A DNA stretch of 64,000 nt from CAWJMN01 sp963844055 (GCA_963844055.1 CAWJMN010000002.1:620001-684000); one strand, 5' to 3'. Counted from the first letter of the stretch, positions 28,351 through 38,043 are shown. Notes: generated from the sequence alone by a model not told the origin. Made by a program: numbers and translations.

Positions 28351-31134
28351 TTAGCGTGGGGCGGCGATGGGGCGAGTGGCACTACTAGAGGCAGGTGGGC
28401 CGGCGCTACCAGGAGCAGCCAGCATCGGATCGGGGGTGGATTCCCGAATCGGGTCCGTATTCATCAGCGAGATGCTTACATCGTCAATCCACGCTTCACC
28501 CAGGCCCGTCAAGGCAAACGTGACGGCGAATTCGCCATTGCGTGGGATGGCTCGGTACAAGGTAAACTCACGCCAGCCCTGCGTGAATCGCACTCGCTGC
28601 GCCAAATCGGGCCCGGTTAGTGAGTCAAAAATCATCAGGCCATCCTGCGTACCTAGCAGCGGCTTGGGAACGTACACAAAACCATGGATGCGAGCGATCT
28701 GCCCCATGCCTGCCGGAATTCCGCTGCTTCGAATCGATACCAAGGGGCGCTGGAACACGGCCGTATGGCGATCGGGGGCATCGCTTTGCGCAAGTAATCG
28801 CAAAGCACTTCGTCCTGTGTGCGGCGACTGCAACGACAAACTAACATCGGCGCGAGTTCCGGCCGGCAAATTGCGTTCTTGCTTCCAGCCGTTGCGAAGT
28901 AGCTCGCCCAGGTCTTCCATGTCTCCGGCCGCAAGGCCATTGGGCCCCCAGCCACTACGCTGAATCCGCTCGGCAAATTGCCAGTGCATGGGGAGCGTTG
29001 TGTATTGACTGATAAAGGGGCTGGCCGCTGGCGAGGTAAAGGCAGAGACCGATTGCTCCCAGTGGCCACGTTCAACGCGGGCCGTAAACATCTCGGCCTC
29101 CGACAGGGCCGCATGTACACCCCGAAAATCATTGCCAGAGAGCAGCTTGCGAGCCGTATCCAGCTGCGACTGCGCCTGCGGCAACCACTGCCGTGCGGGC
29201 GAAAGGATCTTTCCCAGTTCGGTAAGCTGTGTATCGGTGTCACTGGCCGCTAACAGACGGTAAGAGGCCATCTCCATCCGCAGCCTAGCAGCATCGCCAC
29301 GAATCGCTGCCAAAGTACGATTCAAATGATGAATCACCAACGGATCTTGCGTGACAACAATCAATGCACCGGGCAAAGCATCTTCAACCAAGATCCGAAT
29401 GCCGCCATTCCCTTGTGATGTGCGCAGTTGTTGCAGTCCTGCAAATGTCACCTGATAGGCCCGGTCAGAAATCGGCACACCAGGAACCACCAGTGCCAAA
29501 GGCTGCTTATCGGCGGCACTTGCCACGTATTGCTGTGCGGGCGATTCTCGCTGAACCACTAGCAGCCGTGAACGCTCGGTTTGAAGCATGCTGACACGGA
29601 CGGCCGGATCACCACTGGCCACTTCTTCAACCAAGCTTCCACCGGCAACCCAAGGCTCAACAACGCTCAGCTCGGCGTTGATCATCCGCAGCACATTGGC
29701 CCGATGGATTGCTGCATTGGTATCGTTTTGAACGGGAAACTGCGAAGCAAACACCAGCCCGCGTGCCCCGGCAGCAATCGATGACAGAACAAGCTGCCGC
29801 TGCTGTAACCAGTCGGCATCTCCCATGATGGCAACCGCAGGAGGGATTCGCCCGCGTGAAAAAACTTGCAACTGATCATGCATGACGACCGGCAAATGCG
29901 TCGAAACAACGGCCCAGGTCGGAGTCCCTGGGCGCAAGAGCCGCTGCCGATCTAAAAGCCACTGTCGCTGATCAGCGAGCTCAAAGCTGGTGGCCAAGAC
30001 GGGGCGATCCAGTTTGAGGATGCCACCGAGCCGGCTGTAGTTTTCCAAATCCACATCGGCACCGATCACAAGGGGCCGAGTGGCGCTCGGCTCTTGCCGG
30101 CGCAGGTCGTTGGCGGTTTTAGAAGCGATGGTGAGGTCACGCGTGGTAAGGTGGTCTCCCAAACTCCATCCGAGCATCCGCGATGAATTGCCAACCAGCG
30201 TCGTTAGCTCCTCTTGCTTGGGCGGTGGTGCCACCAGCCAAATGCCTAAGCGCTGAGCCTCTTTCATTTCTTTGAGAGTAGGCGGACGGCGTAGCTTCAC
30301 CGTATTGAAGCCCAGTGATGCCAGCCATTCCAGCGGTTCATCGTTGGACTCAATCACGCGTGGCATCATCGGGCGTGAATCGACAAGTAGCAAAGGCCCT
30401 TGGAGCGTGGGAGGAGTTGGCAGCGCCGCGGCTGCTTTGTTGCCAGTTCCCAAAGCAGCGCCAGAAGCCATTGAGCCAGCCGCATCGGCGGCATTATTTT
30501 GTGCCGCAGCATCGTCAAGATTGACATAGCCCGCGACTTCGAGATCATCAATCCACAAGTCGACATTGCCAGGCGTACTAAACGCATTGATGACAACCAT
30601 ATCCACATAGGCTTCGCGGCGATCAATCTCTCGGCCGAACTGCGTCCGCAGGGCAATCAGATTTCGCGCTAGTAAACGCTCTGCATCGCGGAGCTGCAAC
30701 TGCTGCCAAGCGCCAACATCGGTATACGATTCGCCACGCAATAGCGACGTGATTGGTTGGCCCGTAGCATTATCCACCGAGCGTGGGAAAACGACCCGAA
30801 CCATCCATTGCAAGTTGGCCTTATCTGACTTCAGCCAGATCTTGGGCTCAAACTCGGCAATCAGCGGCACCTTGCCAATACGATACGAGAGGTGGACGAA
30901 CGTTCCATTCCCCAGGGCCAAACGCAAGTGCTCGCTTCCATTGCCGGAATGGGAATCACGATAGGTTCGATCGTGGGCCAGCACCTTTACGCCGCAGTCT
31001 GCTTCGGCCAACTGCCAAGTCGGCTGGGGAGACTCAAACGATTCGCGCAGCTGCCCCATGACTGGTCGAGCCGACCAGACACCGAGGACGAGCAACCAGC
31101 TCGCCACCACCAGGGGAACCCGCGCCCAACTCAT
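28351..31134 (-). CDS. Large secreted protein, possible glycosidase-like fold
   Basis: 927 residues with a signal peptide (LVVASWLLVLGVWSARPVMG). The first 210 residues look like a carbohydrate-binding-like jellyroll ending in NVDLWIDDLEVAGYV. The middle (about 245-640) alternates strands and helices like a TIM barrel (GPLLLVDSRPMMPRVIE, EWLASLGFNTVKLRRPPTL, IWLVAPPP, MLGWSLGDHLTTRDL). A second CBM-like module near the C-terminus ends GLGEAWIDDVSISLM. The order resembles planctomycete proteins of beta-galactosidase or GH-like type, but I cannot name catalytic acids. Starts divergently from the 31504 gene. Confidence 0.7.
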   Translation of the reverse strand: MSWARVPLVVASWLLVLGVWSARPVMGQLRESFESPQPTWQLAEADCGVKVLAHDRTYRDSHSGNGSEHLRLALGNGTFVHLSYRIGKVPLIAEFEPKIWLKSDKANLQWMVRVVFPRSVDNATGQPITSLLRGESYTDVGAWQQLQLRDAERLLARNLIALRTQFGREIDRREAYVDMVVINAFSTPGNVDLWIDDLEVAGYVNLDDAAAQNNAADAAGSMASGAALGTGNKAAAALPTPPTLQGPLLLVDSRPMMPRVIESNDEPLEWLASLGFNTVKLRRPPTLKEMKEAQRLGIWLVAPPPKQEELTTLVGNSSRMLGWSLGDHLTTRDLTIASKTANDLRRQEPSATRPLVIGADVDLENYSRLGGILKLDRPVLATSFELADQRQWLLDRQRLLRPGTPTWAVVSTHLPVVMHDQLQVFSRGRIPPAVAIMGDADWLQQRQLVLSSIAAGARGLVFASQFPVQNDTNAAIHRANVLRMINAELSVVEPWVAGGSLVEEVASGDPAVRVSMLQTERSRLLVVQRESPAQQYVASAADKQPLALVVPGVPISDRAYQVTFAGLQQLRTSQGNGGIRILVEDALPGALIVVTQDPLVIHHLNRTLAAIRGDAARLRMEMASYRLLAASDTDTQLTELGKILSPARQWLPQAQSQLDTARKLLSGNDFRGVHAALSEAEMFTARVERGHWEQSVSAFTSPAASPFISQYTTLPMHWQFAERIQRSGWGPNGLAAGDMEDLGELLRNGWKQERNLPAGTRADVSLSLQSPHTGRSALRLLAQSDAPDRHTAVFQRPLVSIRSSGIPAGMGQIARIHGFVYVPKPLLGTQDGLMIFDSLTGPDLAQRVRFTQGWREFTLYRAIPRNGEFAVTFALTGLGEAWIDDVSISLMNTDPIRESTPDPMLAAPGSAGPPASSSATRPIAAPR

Positions 31135-31503
31135 TACCTAGGTATCTCCACGTTTTTTACTTGAACAGCATTCGCTTTCCCATTCGTCGACACAACGCGC
31201 GATCGGCCCCTGAAGAAACCGATTCGCATGGCAAATGTTGCCAAATGCCACCAACCCTCGCGAAGCGCGCTAGTCTTCGTAACATCGGCTTGTATCAGGA
31301 GTTACGCGAATCCCCTAGAGCAACTGTGGTAAAGTCGCTACATGAGGCGAAGTCGCATCGCACCACAGAACACGACGTAAGTCATTACCCCGAAAAGACT
31401 TGCGTTGCCGACAGGCAAAGATTCATCCCTGTTGGCACAGCGGCTGCTTTAAGGACATGTCATCACCCGTGGCAAACACCTTCCGCTTTGGAGCACCAGC
31501 ACC
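31135..31503. other. Divergent promoter region
   Basis: 369 bases between two divergent genes. A 119-codon frame runs through it (31161-31520) but overlaps the start of the better-supported 31504 gene and has no domain. No repeats recognised. Confidence 0.45.
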
Positions 31504-31833
31504 ATGACCCCAACTCCTAACAGCTCTGCCGTCGCTCAAGAAGAACTTCCTAAGGACGTCGCCGAGCTGGCTGCCGCGATTGCTCGCCTGCCTGCCGAAT
31601 TCCGAACCCAGCTAGAGCCGCTGGCCTTCCGCGTGGTCGACAGCACCCGCCGTCGTCGCCGGATCCTGAACTTGGTCCAAGAGGCCCTCAGCCAATTGCG
31701 GCTGGATATGAAGTATCTGGTATTCGACCTGGAAGCCACTCGTCGCGAACGAGACTCCTACCGTGGCCGAAACGGCGGAAACCCCGAGCAAGACTCCCAA
31801 GACGGCAACTTCGAAGGTGGCTCGGAGGAGTAG
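31504..31833 (+). CDS. Small conserved planctomycete protein
   Basis: 109 residues, cytoplasmic. The sequence DVAELAAAIARLPAEFRTQLEPLAFRVVDSTRRRRRILNLVQEALSQLRLDMKYLVFDLEATRRERD predicts two long helices separated by an Arg-rich segment, with an acidic, Gly/Asn-rich tail. No named domain is recognised. It lies 240 bases ahead of the kinase gene on the same strand and could be co-transcribed with it. Confidence 0.7.
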   Translation: MTPTPNSSAVAQEELPKDVAELAAAIARLPAEFRTQLEPLAFRVVDSTRRRRRILNLVQEALSQLRLDMKYLVFDLEATRRERDSYRGRNGGNPEQDSQDGNFEGGSEE

Positions 31834-32073
31834 AAGAGTAGCTTTCGCCCGGGGAATCGGGCCCACTGCGACATTTGAAGTTATTGCCGTGGGCTACCAT
31901 GAAATAACGCTGAATCTTCTCAGGAAGACAACTTTCCTCACTCTTTTGACACTCTCTTGAGAAGCGGTGCCTGCGTGGATTGCCACCCTGACAACGGTTG
32001 AATACGATAAAAGGACGTCAGGGCTCCCTAAAGTTTTTATCTCTCCCCCTTCGATTGCCCGCATTATCTACCT

Positions 32074-33577
32074 ATGTCGGAAATCACTGCCGAGACACTT
32101 GCTCAGCGAATTGCCGACTCTGGCCTGCTCGACGCGCGCCAGATTGAGTTGGTCTGGAGCGAGCTTGGCACACGGGATGTCACCTACGACCAATTCGTCA
32201 GCCTGCTAACGCGGCGTGAGCTGGTCACCAACTTTCAGCTCGACCGACTCGTCAAAGGAGAAAAAGGGGGCTACTTCTACGGTGGCTACAAGATCCTTTA
32301 CCTCGGTGGCTCGGGAACCTTTGCTCGCGTGTATCGCGCGGTTGAAGTAGCCACGGGCCGAATCGTTGCAGTCAAGGTCCTTCGCAAACGCTTCCGAGAC
32401 GACAAAGCCAACTGCGAACAGTTCATTCGTGAAGGGGAAATTGGTACGCACCTGCGGCACCCCAACATCGTGCCGATCTTTCATGTCAGCAGCGCCCCGC
32501 CCGCTCCCTTCATTGTGATGGAGTTCGTGGAAGGCCAAAACCTGCGCGTTTGTTCGCGCTCGCAAGAAGCTAACCCCGCCTGAAGGGATTCGCCTGACGA
32601 TCGACATACTGCAAGGCCTAGCCTATGCTGCCGAAAAAGGGATGTCGCATCGCGATTTGAAACTTTCCAACGTCCTGATGACAAGCCGTGGCCGAGGTAA
32701 GCTGGTCGATTTCGGCCTCGCTTCCCTGCAAGCTTCCAGCGGTGCTGCCTCGGACGACTTGGCCGCGTCGCGCACGATTGATTACGCCGGTCTAGAGCGT
32801 GCTTCGGGCTGTCGCTCCAACGATCCACGCAGCGATTTGTTCTTCGTGGGAGCGATGCTTTACAACATGGTGACGGGCGTACCGCCCCTTGCCGAAACGC
32901 GTGACCGCATCCAGCGTTTGAGCGTATCGCGCTATTCCACGATCAAGCCCGTCCTCGAAGTTGAGCCCACCCTGCCCCGTTCGCTGGCGCAGTTCATCAC
33001 CCGTGCACTCGAGCTTTCTCCAGATCGCCGCTACACCACGGCCACGGAAATGCTGGAAGATGCCAAGCGTGTACAAACACGCATTGAACAGGGTGACGAT
33101 GCCAGCGACGCCGAAGCCAGCCAAAACCGGGCGGCCGCCGCCGAAGCCGATCGCCAGCTACCCGGCGGACAAGAAGGCCAAAACCGCACCGTCATGGTGG
33201 TGGAGTCGAAGCTTGAGTTACAGGACCTGTTCCGAGAGAAGCTCAAGAAGCACGGCTATCGTGTTTTGATCTTTAGCGACCCCGAGCGGGCCATCAAGCG
33301 ATTTCAAGATACGGATGGCAAGGCGGCCGACTGCGTGATCTTCTGCACGACCGACCTGGGAAGTGCGGCCTTGGAGGCTTTTAACAAGCTGGCGACCCTG
33401 CCCGAAACGAAAAAACTTCCCGCCGTCCTGTTTGTGGATGCCAAGCATGCTAGCGCCATTCGTGGTGCTCAACTTGCCCCGAATCGGGTGATGGTTGTTG
33501 CCCCGCTCAAGCTGAAAGAGCTGCGAGAGACGCTGCTGAAGCTGCTTTCCCCCGAGACTCCGGCCAGTTCTTCGTAA
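32074..33577 (+). CDS. Ser/Thr protein kinase fused to a degenerate receiver domain, frameshifted
   Basis: A short N-terminal helical domain (1-65) precedes a Hanks-type kinase: glycine loop LGGSGTFARV (78-87), K101 in VAVKVL, HRDLKLSNV and DFGLA. The C-terminal 120 residues (from NRTVMVVESKLELQDLFREKL) fold like a response-regulator receiver. The strand that should carry the phosphoacceptor Asp reads CVIFCTTDLG, and the conserved Lys region reads VVAPLKLKEL, so it is a pseudo-receiver. The frame breaks near 32546-32549: after EGQNLR the frame should read FVRARKKLTPPEGIRL. One base extra or two missing. Restored length is about 500 residues. No transmembrane segment. Confidence 0.85.
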
Positions 33578-33764
33578 ATCTGCCGGCCGCAACGCTCGAT
33601 ACGCAAACCACGCCCTAGATTTAGGTTACGGCCGAGCAGCTACCTCGGATTGCCAAGGCAGCGGGAATTTGCGATACTGCGTTCTCACGAGTTTTTTGGA
33701 CCACCCGCTGGTGCAGAACCAAGCGTGACTCCTCGCTTGTCTAGTCAACAGCAGGAAGCAAAAA

Positions 33765-33839
33765 CGGGGTGTAGCGTAACCTGGATAGCGCGTCTGCATG
33801 GGGTGCAGAAGGTTGCAAGTTCAAATCTTGTCACCCCGA
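33765..33839 (+). tRNA. tRNA-Pro (GGG anticodon)
   Basis: A full cloverleaf can be drawn. The acceptor stem CGGGGTG pairs with CACCCCG, the D-stem is GCG/CGC, and the anticodon stem TCTGC/GCAGA encloses loop ATGGGGT with anticodon GGG. The T-arm is GCAAG-TTCAAAT-CTTGT and the discriminator base is A. CCA is not encoded. Confidence 0.95.
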
Positions 33840-33853
33840 CTGTCTTTCAAATT

Positions 33854-33890
33854 AAGCCCTTCGGCGATTAATTCGTCGAAGGGCTTTTTT
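33854..33890 (+). terminator. Terminator after tRNA-Pro
   Basis: AAGCCCTTCG pairs with CGAAGGGCTT (10 bp) and six T residues follow. It sits 15 bases beyond the tRNA. Confidence 0.9.
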
Positions 33891-34203
33891 GTTGCGCATG
33901 CCTAAGTTGCAACTCAACGAGCTTGTTCAACGTGCGCTGTCTGAAGTTCGGGCGGTTCGACCGAATCAACGGAAATCATAACTCGTTGGTGAAGTACCTG
34001 GTTCAAATCCCGCCGCCAGTTCGAACTTTGGCAAAACTTATCTTCGGGCGACAATTCGCGAAACCGCCATGCAACGACCATCGAACTTAGATTGCCTAAG
34101 GATCGGAAACTCGAGCGTGGATAAGCAGGAATGGGCCACTATACTATTCACACGTTAGTTGTTTGATGTTTATCTATACGCGAGGATTGATAAGGGGATC
34201 CGG
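33891..34203. other. Intergenic region with a possible tRNA-end remnant
   Basis: About 310 bases between the tRNA terminator and the next gene. At about 34002 the text GGTTCAAATCCCG resembles a tRNA T-arm (GTTCAAATC matches the nearby tRNA-Pro), but no stems can be drawn around it. Nothing else is recognised. Confidence 0.4.
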
Positions 34204-35655
34204 ATGGTACGGAATAAAGACGCTCGGTCCTTTGGCCGAGCCTGGATTCTTCTCTGCCTAGTCGCATTGCTTGCGGTCGGCTGCCAGCGGCGAACCACGA
34301 ATGAACCAATCACCCAGTCAGCCCCCGAACAGGCGAGCGAAGTAACGAACCGCAGAACTGAAACCGCCGCTATCTTCAACCACATCCTCGAGAGGCTCTG
34401 GGACTCGGATGAAAGTGTCCGCGCGGCCGGCATGAAGGACTTAGCCGATTTCCAACAGAAAATGGACGATCCTGGATCCGAGGTTGGGCTGAAGGCACTT
34501 CGGGCCGCAGCTCGCCCCTACCTATTTGAGAATCCTGAGCCCAGTAGTGTTTCGGCTGAGCTCGTTGCCGTGGCATATTCTACACCGCAACCAGAATACA
34601 TCCCGGTCGTGGTGGAACTCTTTGACAAGTTCAGTGATGACGGCAAGTCGCAAGCACAAGCCATTATTACTGGACTCGAAAGTCGCGAGGCGGCCGAGGC
34701 CTTCATGACAATCGTACGGACCTATGCGCCAACCGGGAAACTACACAGCTTGGTCGCTGCGCAGCTGGTGAACAAGCCACGTCACGTGGATGTCTTATTC
34801 CCAGAAATCCTGACGTACGCCAGCAACCCGCAACTTTCATTCGAAATATATGGGCTCTGTCTCGCTTACTGCGAGGCTAAACTCCTGCGGCCTGAAGTGC
34901 TCGCGCCATACACGGAGCAGGTCCTCAAATCCTATACTGCCTTGGCCGCGAAGCTCCGTTCGGCACAAAAGGATCAGGGAATCGACTGGATGTGGGAAGA
35001 GTCTTACGAAGAACCAAGGCACGAAGCCGCCTTGTTGTTGGACCTGCTTGGTTACTTCCCAAGTGACTTTGTCGAAAAGCCGCTTCGCGAAGCTGTGGAG
35101 TTCAAGGATCCACGGCTCAAGTATTTCGCCCTCATCTCTCTGCTTCACCTGGGAAAATCCGTCGACGAGAAGGACGTGAATGAGGTTGCGAGTCATGCCG
35201 AGGTGCGAAACTGGTTGCATATCAAGCTTAAGCAGATGGGCAAATCTTCTCTCTTTCCCGAAAAATTTAGAACGCAGAGTTCATTTGCAGAATCAGACAT
35301 GGTGAATTGGCTCATCTATCCAACGGAACTGAACCGTGTACCGGGCGAGATCGAATTGATGAAGGTCGTCACTGTAGATACCGGGATGCCAGATGGCATT
35401 TACGACTACTATCTCTTCCGTTTCCGAACCAATGAGCCTCACTGGGCAGCTAAGTCCGGTTGGATGGCTGGCGTTTCCGGGCCATTTGCCAGAAAAGAAC
35501 AACCAACGACAGACGCGCTCGGCGACACTTTCAGTAGTTTTACGAAGTGGGATTCCATGACTCCAGATGAACACGTCGGCGACATCCGCGAACTGACGAG
35601 GAGGTGGCGTGAATACCACTCAAAAAAAAAGAAATTGGAACAGCTATCACCCTAG
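34204..35655 (+). CDS. Lipoprotein of unknown function with HEAT-like helices
   Basis: 483 residues starting at ATG 34204, where a lipoprotein signal begins (WILLCLVALLAVGC, Cys27). The body is helical with repeat-like pieces (SVRAAGMKDLADFQQKM, EYIPVVVELFDKFSDDGKSQAQAIITGLESREAAEAF, PRLKYFALISLLHLGKSVDEKDV). These suggest HEAT/ARM-like repeats up to about 370. A beta-rich C-terminal part follows (GIYDYYLFRFRTNEPHWAAKSGWMAGVSGPF). First gene after the tRNA. No domain name can be given. Confidence 0.75.
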   Translation: MVRNKDARSFGRAWILLCLVALLAVGCQRRTTNEPITQSAPEQASEVTNRRTETAAIFNHILERLWDSDESVRAAGMKDLADFQQKMDDPGSEVGLKALRAAARPYLFENPEPSSVSAELVAVAYSTPQPEYIPVVVELFDKFSDDGKSQAQAIITGLESREAAEAFMTIVRTYAPTGKLHSLVAAQLVNKPRHVDVLFPEILTYASNPQLSFEIYGLCLAYCEAKLLRPEVLAPYTEQVLKSYTALAAKLRSAQKDQGIDWMWEESYEEPRHEAALLLDLLGYFPSDFVEKPLREAVEFKDPRLKYFALISLLHLGKSVDEKDVNEVASHAEVRNWLHIKLKQMGKSSLFPEKFRTQSSFAESDMVNWLIYPTELNRVPGEIELMKVVTVDTGMPDGIYDYYLFRFRTNEPHWAAKSGWMAGVSGPFARKEQPTTDALGDTFSSFTKWDSMTPDEHVGDIRELTRRWREYHSKKKKLEQLSP

Positions 35656-35867
35656 CAACTCCGAACCAACGGCGTTCAAGCTGACCGGCACCGCCATCCT
35701 GGCTTTCCAAGCGTCAACTTCGTCGCACGCGGCAAGGGAGGCTAGACTCTCGGCTATAGGACTACTTGCCATCCGGCGACCGGTTATAGAATCGCCGCAC
35801 CTTCGCTTGCCAATTCCGGACTGCAGCTACAAAACGTTTCATAGCCATCCATCCACGCCGACTTTGA

Positions 35868-35909
35868 CGGGACGAATGAACGCTTGAGTTCGGTTCGTCC
35901 CGATTTTTT
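35868..35909 (+). terminator. Rho-independent terminator between convergent genes
   Basis: CGGGACGAA pairs with TTCGTCCCG and is followed by A and six T residues on the plus strand. It lies about 210 bases past the lipoprotein gene and just before the end of the convergent SRPBCC gene. Confidence 0.8.
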
Positions 35910-35940
35910 ATTTCGATTCGGGCGTGATGCAAACGGATGA

Positions 35941-36948
35941 TCAGTCGCCCAGGAACTCGGCAAGTTGCTGCATGGTCCCGGTCCAGCCCTGACGCATGGA
36001 GCCGTGGAAATTGGTGAAGAAGTCTCGCTGGGCTTTGGTGCCGTTGAACGTCCGAGCTTCGACGGTGACGACTGTTCCCCTGCCTTTGCCTGCATGTTCC
36101 ACAAGCGTCACGGTAGTCCACGTCTCCGGCGGAAAGTCGTCTAGCCCCTGAAACGGTGCAGGAGTAACTTCGCCGCCGGCGTTTGAGAAGCTGCTGATGA
36201 ATTCAAGCTTGTCAGGCCGATGGATGGTTTGAAAGACCCAGCGCCCCCACATTTCCATACCATTGGGATGGCTCATGCAGTAGTGAAACATGCCACCAAC
36301 GCGAAGGTCCACCGTGGCATGGGTAATCGTCGATCCCTTCGGACCAAACCATTGCCGCAAATGCTCTTGCTCTGTCCAGGCCTGCCAGACTTTTTCTTTT
36401 GACGCAGGGAAGACGTGGCTGATTGAGAAAGGAGGTTCGTGGTCATCGCCCGCAGACATGCTTGCGACGTAGTCCTCCAGGTTAGCCAAGTGTTGCTTGC
36501 CCCCTTCCACCGCTCCATGATCATGGATGACGAAGTCACGTGCCTCCGCCGTGGGAAAGGTCGACCGCATGATGACTTTCGTGCCACTACCGTTCTCGCC
36601 GACAGACTCAAAGAGAACCTCGGTTTTGAAGTGAATCGAGACATCACTCCCTTCGCCGCCAAGCGTATAGAGGAGTCGCGAAGGCTTATCGATTTCGATG
36701 TAATCGACGCGATTTCCATAATCACGACCATCGGGACCGTGCATCGTGTAACGCCAAGCACCGCCCGGCCGAAAATCCATCGAGTGCGTTGTGGTGGTGA
36801 AACCTGCGGGTCCCCACCAGCGACCGACGTGATTAGGATCTGTCCACGCCTGCCAAACCAACTCTCGTGGCGCGGCAAAAGTCCGGCAGATCGTGATCTC
36901 TACAGGATTATCAAGATTGGCCTGCGACATTCGAGGATCAGCGGGCAT
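35941..36948 (-). CDS. Two-domain SRPBCC (AHSA1/START-like) protein
   Basis: 335 residues with two AHSA1-like domains in tandem. The first (about 14-155) begins ITICRTFAAPRELVWQAWTDPNHVGRWWGPAGF; the second (about 175-333) begins FSISHVFPASKEKVWQAWTEQEHLRQWFGPKG. Each shows the WxxWT...RWWGP signature and a GTxVxxR/GRGTVVT strand. Such proteins bind hydrophobic ligands and are usually single-domain, so the tandem form is less common. Its ATG directly follows the TGA of the ArsR-type gene (zero spacing), so the two are translationally coupled. Confidence 0.92.
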   Translation of the reverse strand: MPADPRMSQANLDNPVEITICRTFAAPRELVWQAWTDPNHVGRWWGPAGFTTTTHSMDFRPGGAWRYTMHGPDGRDYGNRVDYIEIDKPSRLLYTLGGEGSDVSIHFKTEVLFESVGENGSGTKVIMRSTFPTAEARDFVIHDHGAVEGGKQHLANLEDYVASMSAGDDHEPPFSISHVFPASKEKVWQAWTEQEHLRQWFGPKGSTITHATVDLRVGGMFHYCMSHPNGMEMWGRWVFQTIHRPDKLEFISSFSNAGGEVTPAPFQGLDDFPPETWTTVTLVEHAGKGRGTVVTVEARTFNGTKAQRDFFTNFHGSMRQGWTGTMQQLAEFLGD

Positions 36949-37320
36949 TCAGCGGCTCCCTTTCTTGCGTGGGGATGAAGTGGGTTTAGCATCCAATTCG
37001 GATTGCATTTCTTTGAGGTACTCGTCGAGTCGATCGAGACTCTCTTCCCAGAATGTGCGATAGCGATCAATCCAGGAAGCGGCTTTCTTCAACGGGCTTG
37101 CGCGTAGCTTGCACGGCCGCAATTGGCCATCGCGCGAACGCTCAATCAGGCCAGCTTTTTCGAGCACCTTCAAGTGCTTGGAAATTGCGGGAAGCGTCAT
37201 TTTGAACGGCACGGCCAGCTCTTTAACCGCCGCCTCCCCTTTGGAAAGGCGAGCCAGTATCGCCCGCCGAGTTGGATCGGCAATAGCAGCGAATGTAATG
37301 CTCAGAGTGTCGGTCAACAT
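36949..37320 (-). CDS. ArsR-family transcriptional regulator (SRPBCC-linked type)
   Basis: 123 residues, winged helix typical of the ArsR subfamily paired with AHSA1 proteins: LSITFAAIADPTRRAILARLSKGEAAVKELA, recognition helix region LPAISKHLKVLEKAGLIERSRDGQLRP, and tail RYRTFWEESLDRLDEYL. There is no metal-binding CxC, so it is not an arsenic sensor. It probably represses its own operon through the two palindromic boxes at 37323-37354. A Lys/Arg-rich end follows. Confidence 0.93.
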   Translation of the reverse strand: MLTDTLSITFAAIADPTRRAILARLSKGEAAVKELAVPFKMTLPAISKHLKVLEKAGLIERSRDGQLRPCKLRASPLKKAASWIDRYRTFWEESLDRLDEYLKEMQSELDAKPTSSPRKKGSR

Positions 37321-37322
37321 GG

Positions 37323-37354
37323 TTCACCACATGGTTAATTAACTACTTGGTAAA
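37323..37354. promoter_or_regulatory. Two abutting palindromic operator boxes for the ArsR regulator
   Basis: Two 16-base boxes stand side by side just upstream of the regulator's ATG. TTCACCACATGGTTAA and TTAACTACTTGGTAAA both fit the palindrome TTAACCA-N2-TGGTTAA with one to three changes. On the minus strand a TTGACA box lies further upstream (37375-37380), so binding would cover the region where the polymerase starts. Autorepression is inferred. Confidence 0.65.
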
Positions 37355-37481
37355 CTATTCTATACTCGGCCGTCTGTCAAGTTGATTGCTTCCTTTGTGA
37401 GCAAACTGGGCAAACGGCCCGGCAAATCCGAAACACTCTAGAGGTGTTTCACCCAAGCAAGTCAGCCGTTAACGTATTCAA

Positions 37482-37967
37482 ATGGGCACAACTTTTGTAT
37501 CACTGGGTAAGGACAAGAACGGCATGGAGCCGGGATTCTGGATGCGCGACCATATGCTGGGACTATGGCTTCGCCTGTTTGCCCTTCATTTGCCTGAGCC
37601 CGTCCCGAATGGAGAGTTCCAAGCCACCATCACGATTCGCAACCATTGGCTCCTTGCATCGCACATTTATTTCGGGGGCTGTACTCCTCATTGCATGGAA
37701 GAGGCCTGTGAAACGGCAGAGGGTCGCACGGTAGTCCGAATAGCCGTAGACTCTCTCCTTGCTGCATTGCAAAAAAGTTCGGCACCGCTCGACCAAAACA
37801 CTCTCCATCTTCTGGGAATCAAAGACGGTCTCTTCACCAAATCCCTGGAACGCAAATGGCTGATAGAAATTGGACATGCGTTTATCGACTTGCTCGATGA
37901 AAAGTTGACTTGTGACGCAACTTCAACGGAGGTGATGCCTGGCTCAATCCCTTATCGTCGCACTTAG
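37482..37967 (+). CDS. Conserved protein of unknown function
   Basis: 161 residues, soluble. Features: GMEPGFWMRDHMLGLWLRLFALHLPEP near the start, then HWLLASHIYFGGCTPHCMEEACETAEGRTVVRIAVDSLLAAL, and a compact helical C-terminus. The ordered pattern and steady codon use support a real gene. The ribosome-binding site is weak. It is the first of a series of small solitary genes whose families often accompany toxin-immunity loci, but its own family is not recognised. Confidence 0.65.
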   Translation: MGTTFVSLGKDKNGMEPGFWMRDHMLGLWLRLFALHLPEPVPNGEFQATITIRNHWLLASHIYFGGCTPHCMEEACETAEGRTVVRIAVDSLLAALQKSSAPLDQNTLHLLGIKDGLFTKSLERKWLIEIGHAFIDLLDEKLTCDATSTEVMPGSIPYRRT

Positions 37968-38000
37968 CCAAGTGCCGCAACCATGCGTCAATGCCATCTA

Positions 38001-38043
38001 TTTTCAGAGCCGCGAGCGTAAGCGACCGGGCATTACCCCCGTG
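38001..38043 (+). repeat. Dispersed repeat family A, copy 2 (diverged)
   Basis: TTTTCAGAGCC, AGCGACCGG and ACCCCCGTG keep the family order. Several positions differ from copy 1. Confidence 0.65.

Noticed and set aside
31161..31520. 119-codon open frame in the divergent gap
   Set aside because: It overlaps the better start at 31504 and shows no domain; more likely promoter DNA.
33985..34025. Possible second tRNA
   Set aside because: Only GGTTCAAATCC resembles a T-arm; neither T-stem nor acceptor stem can pair.
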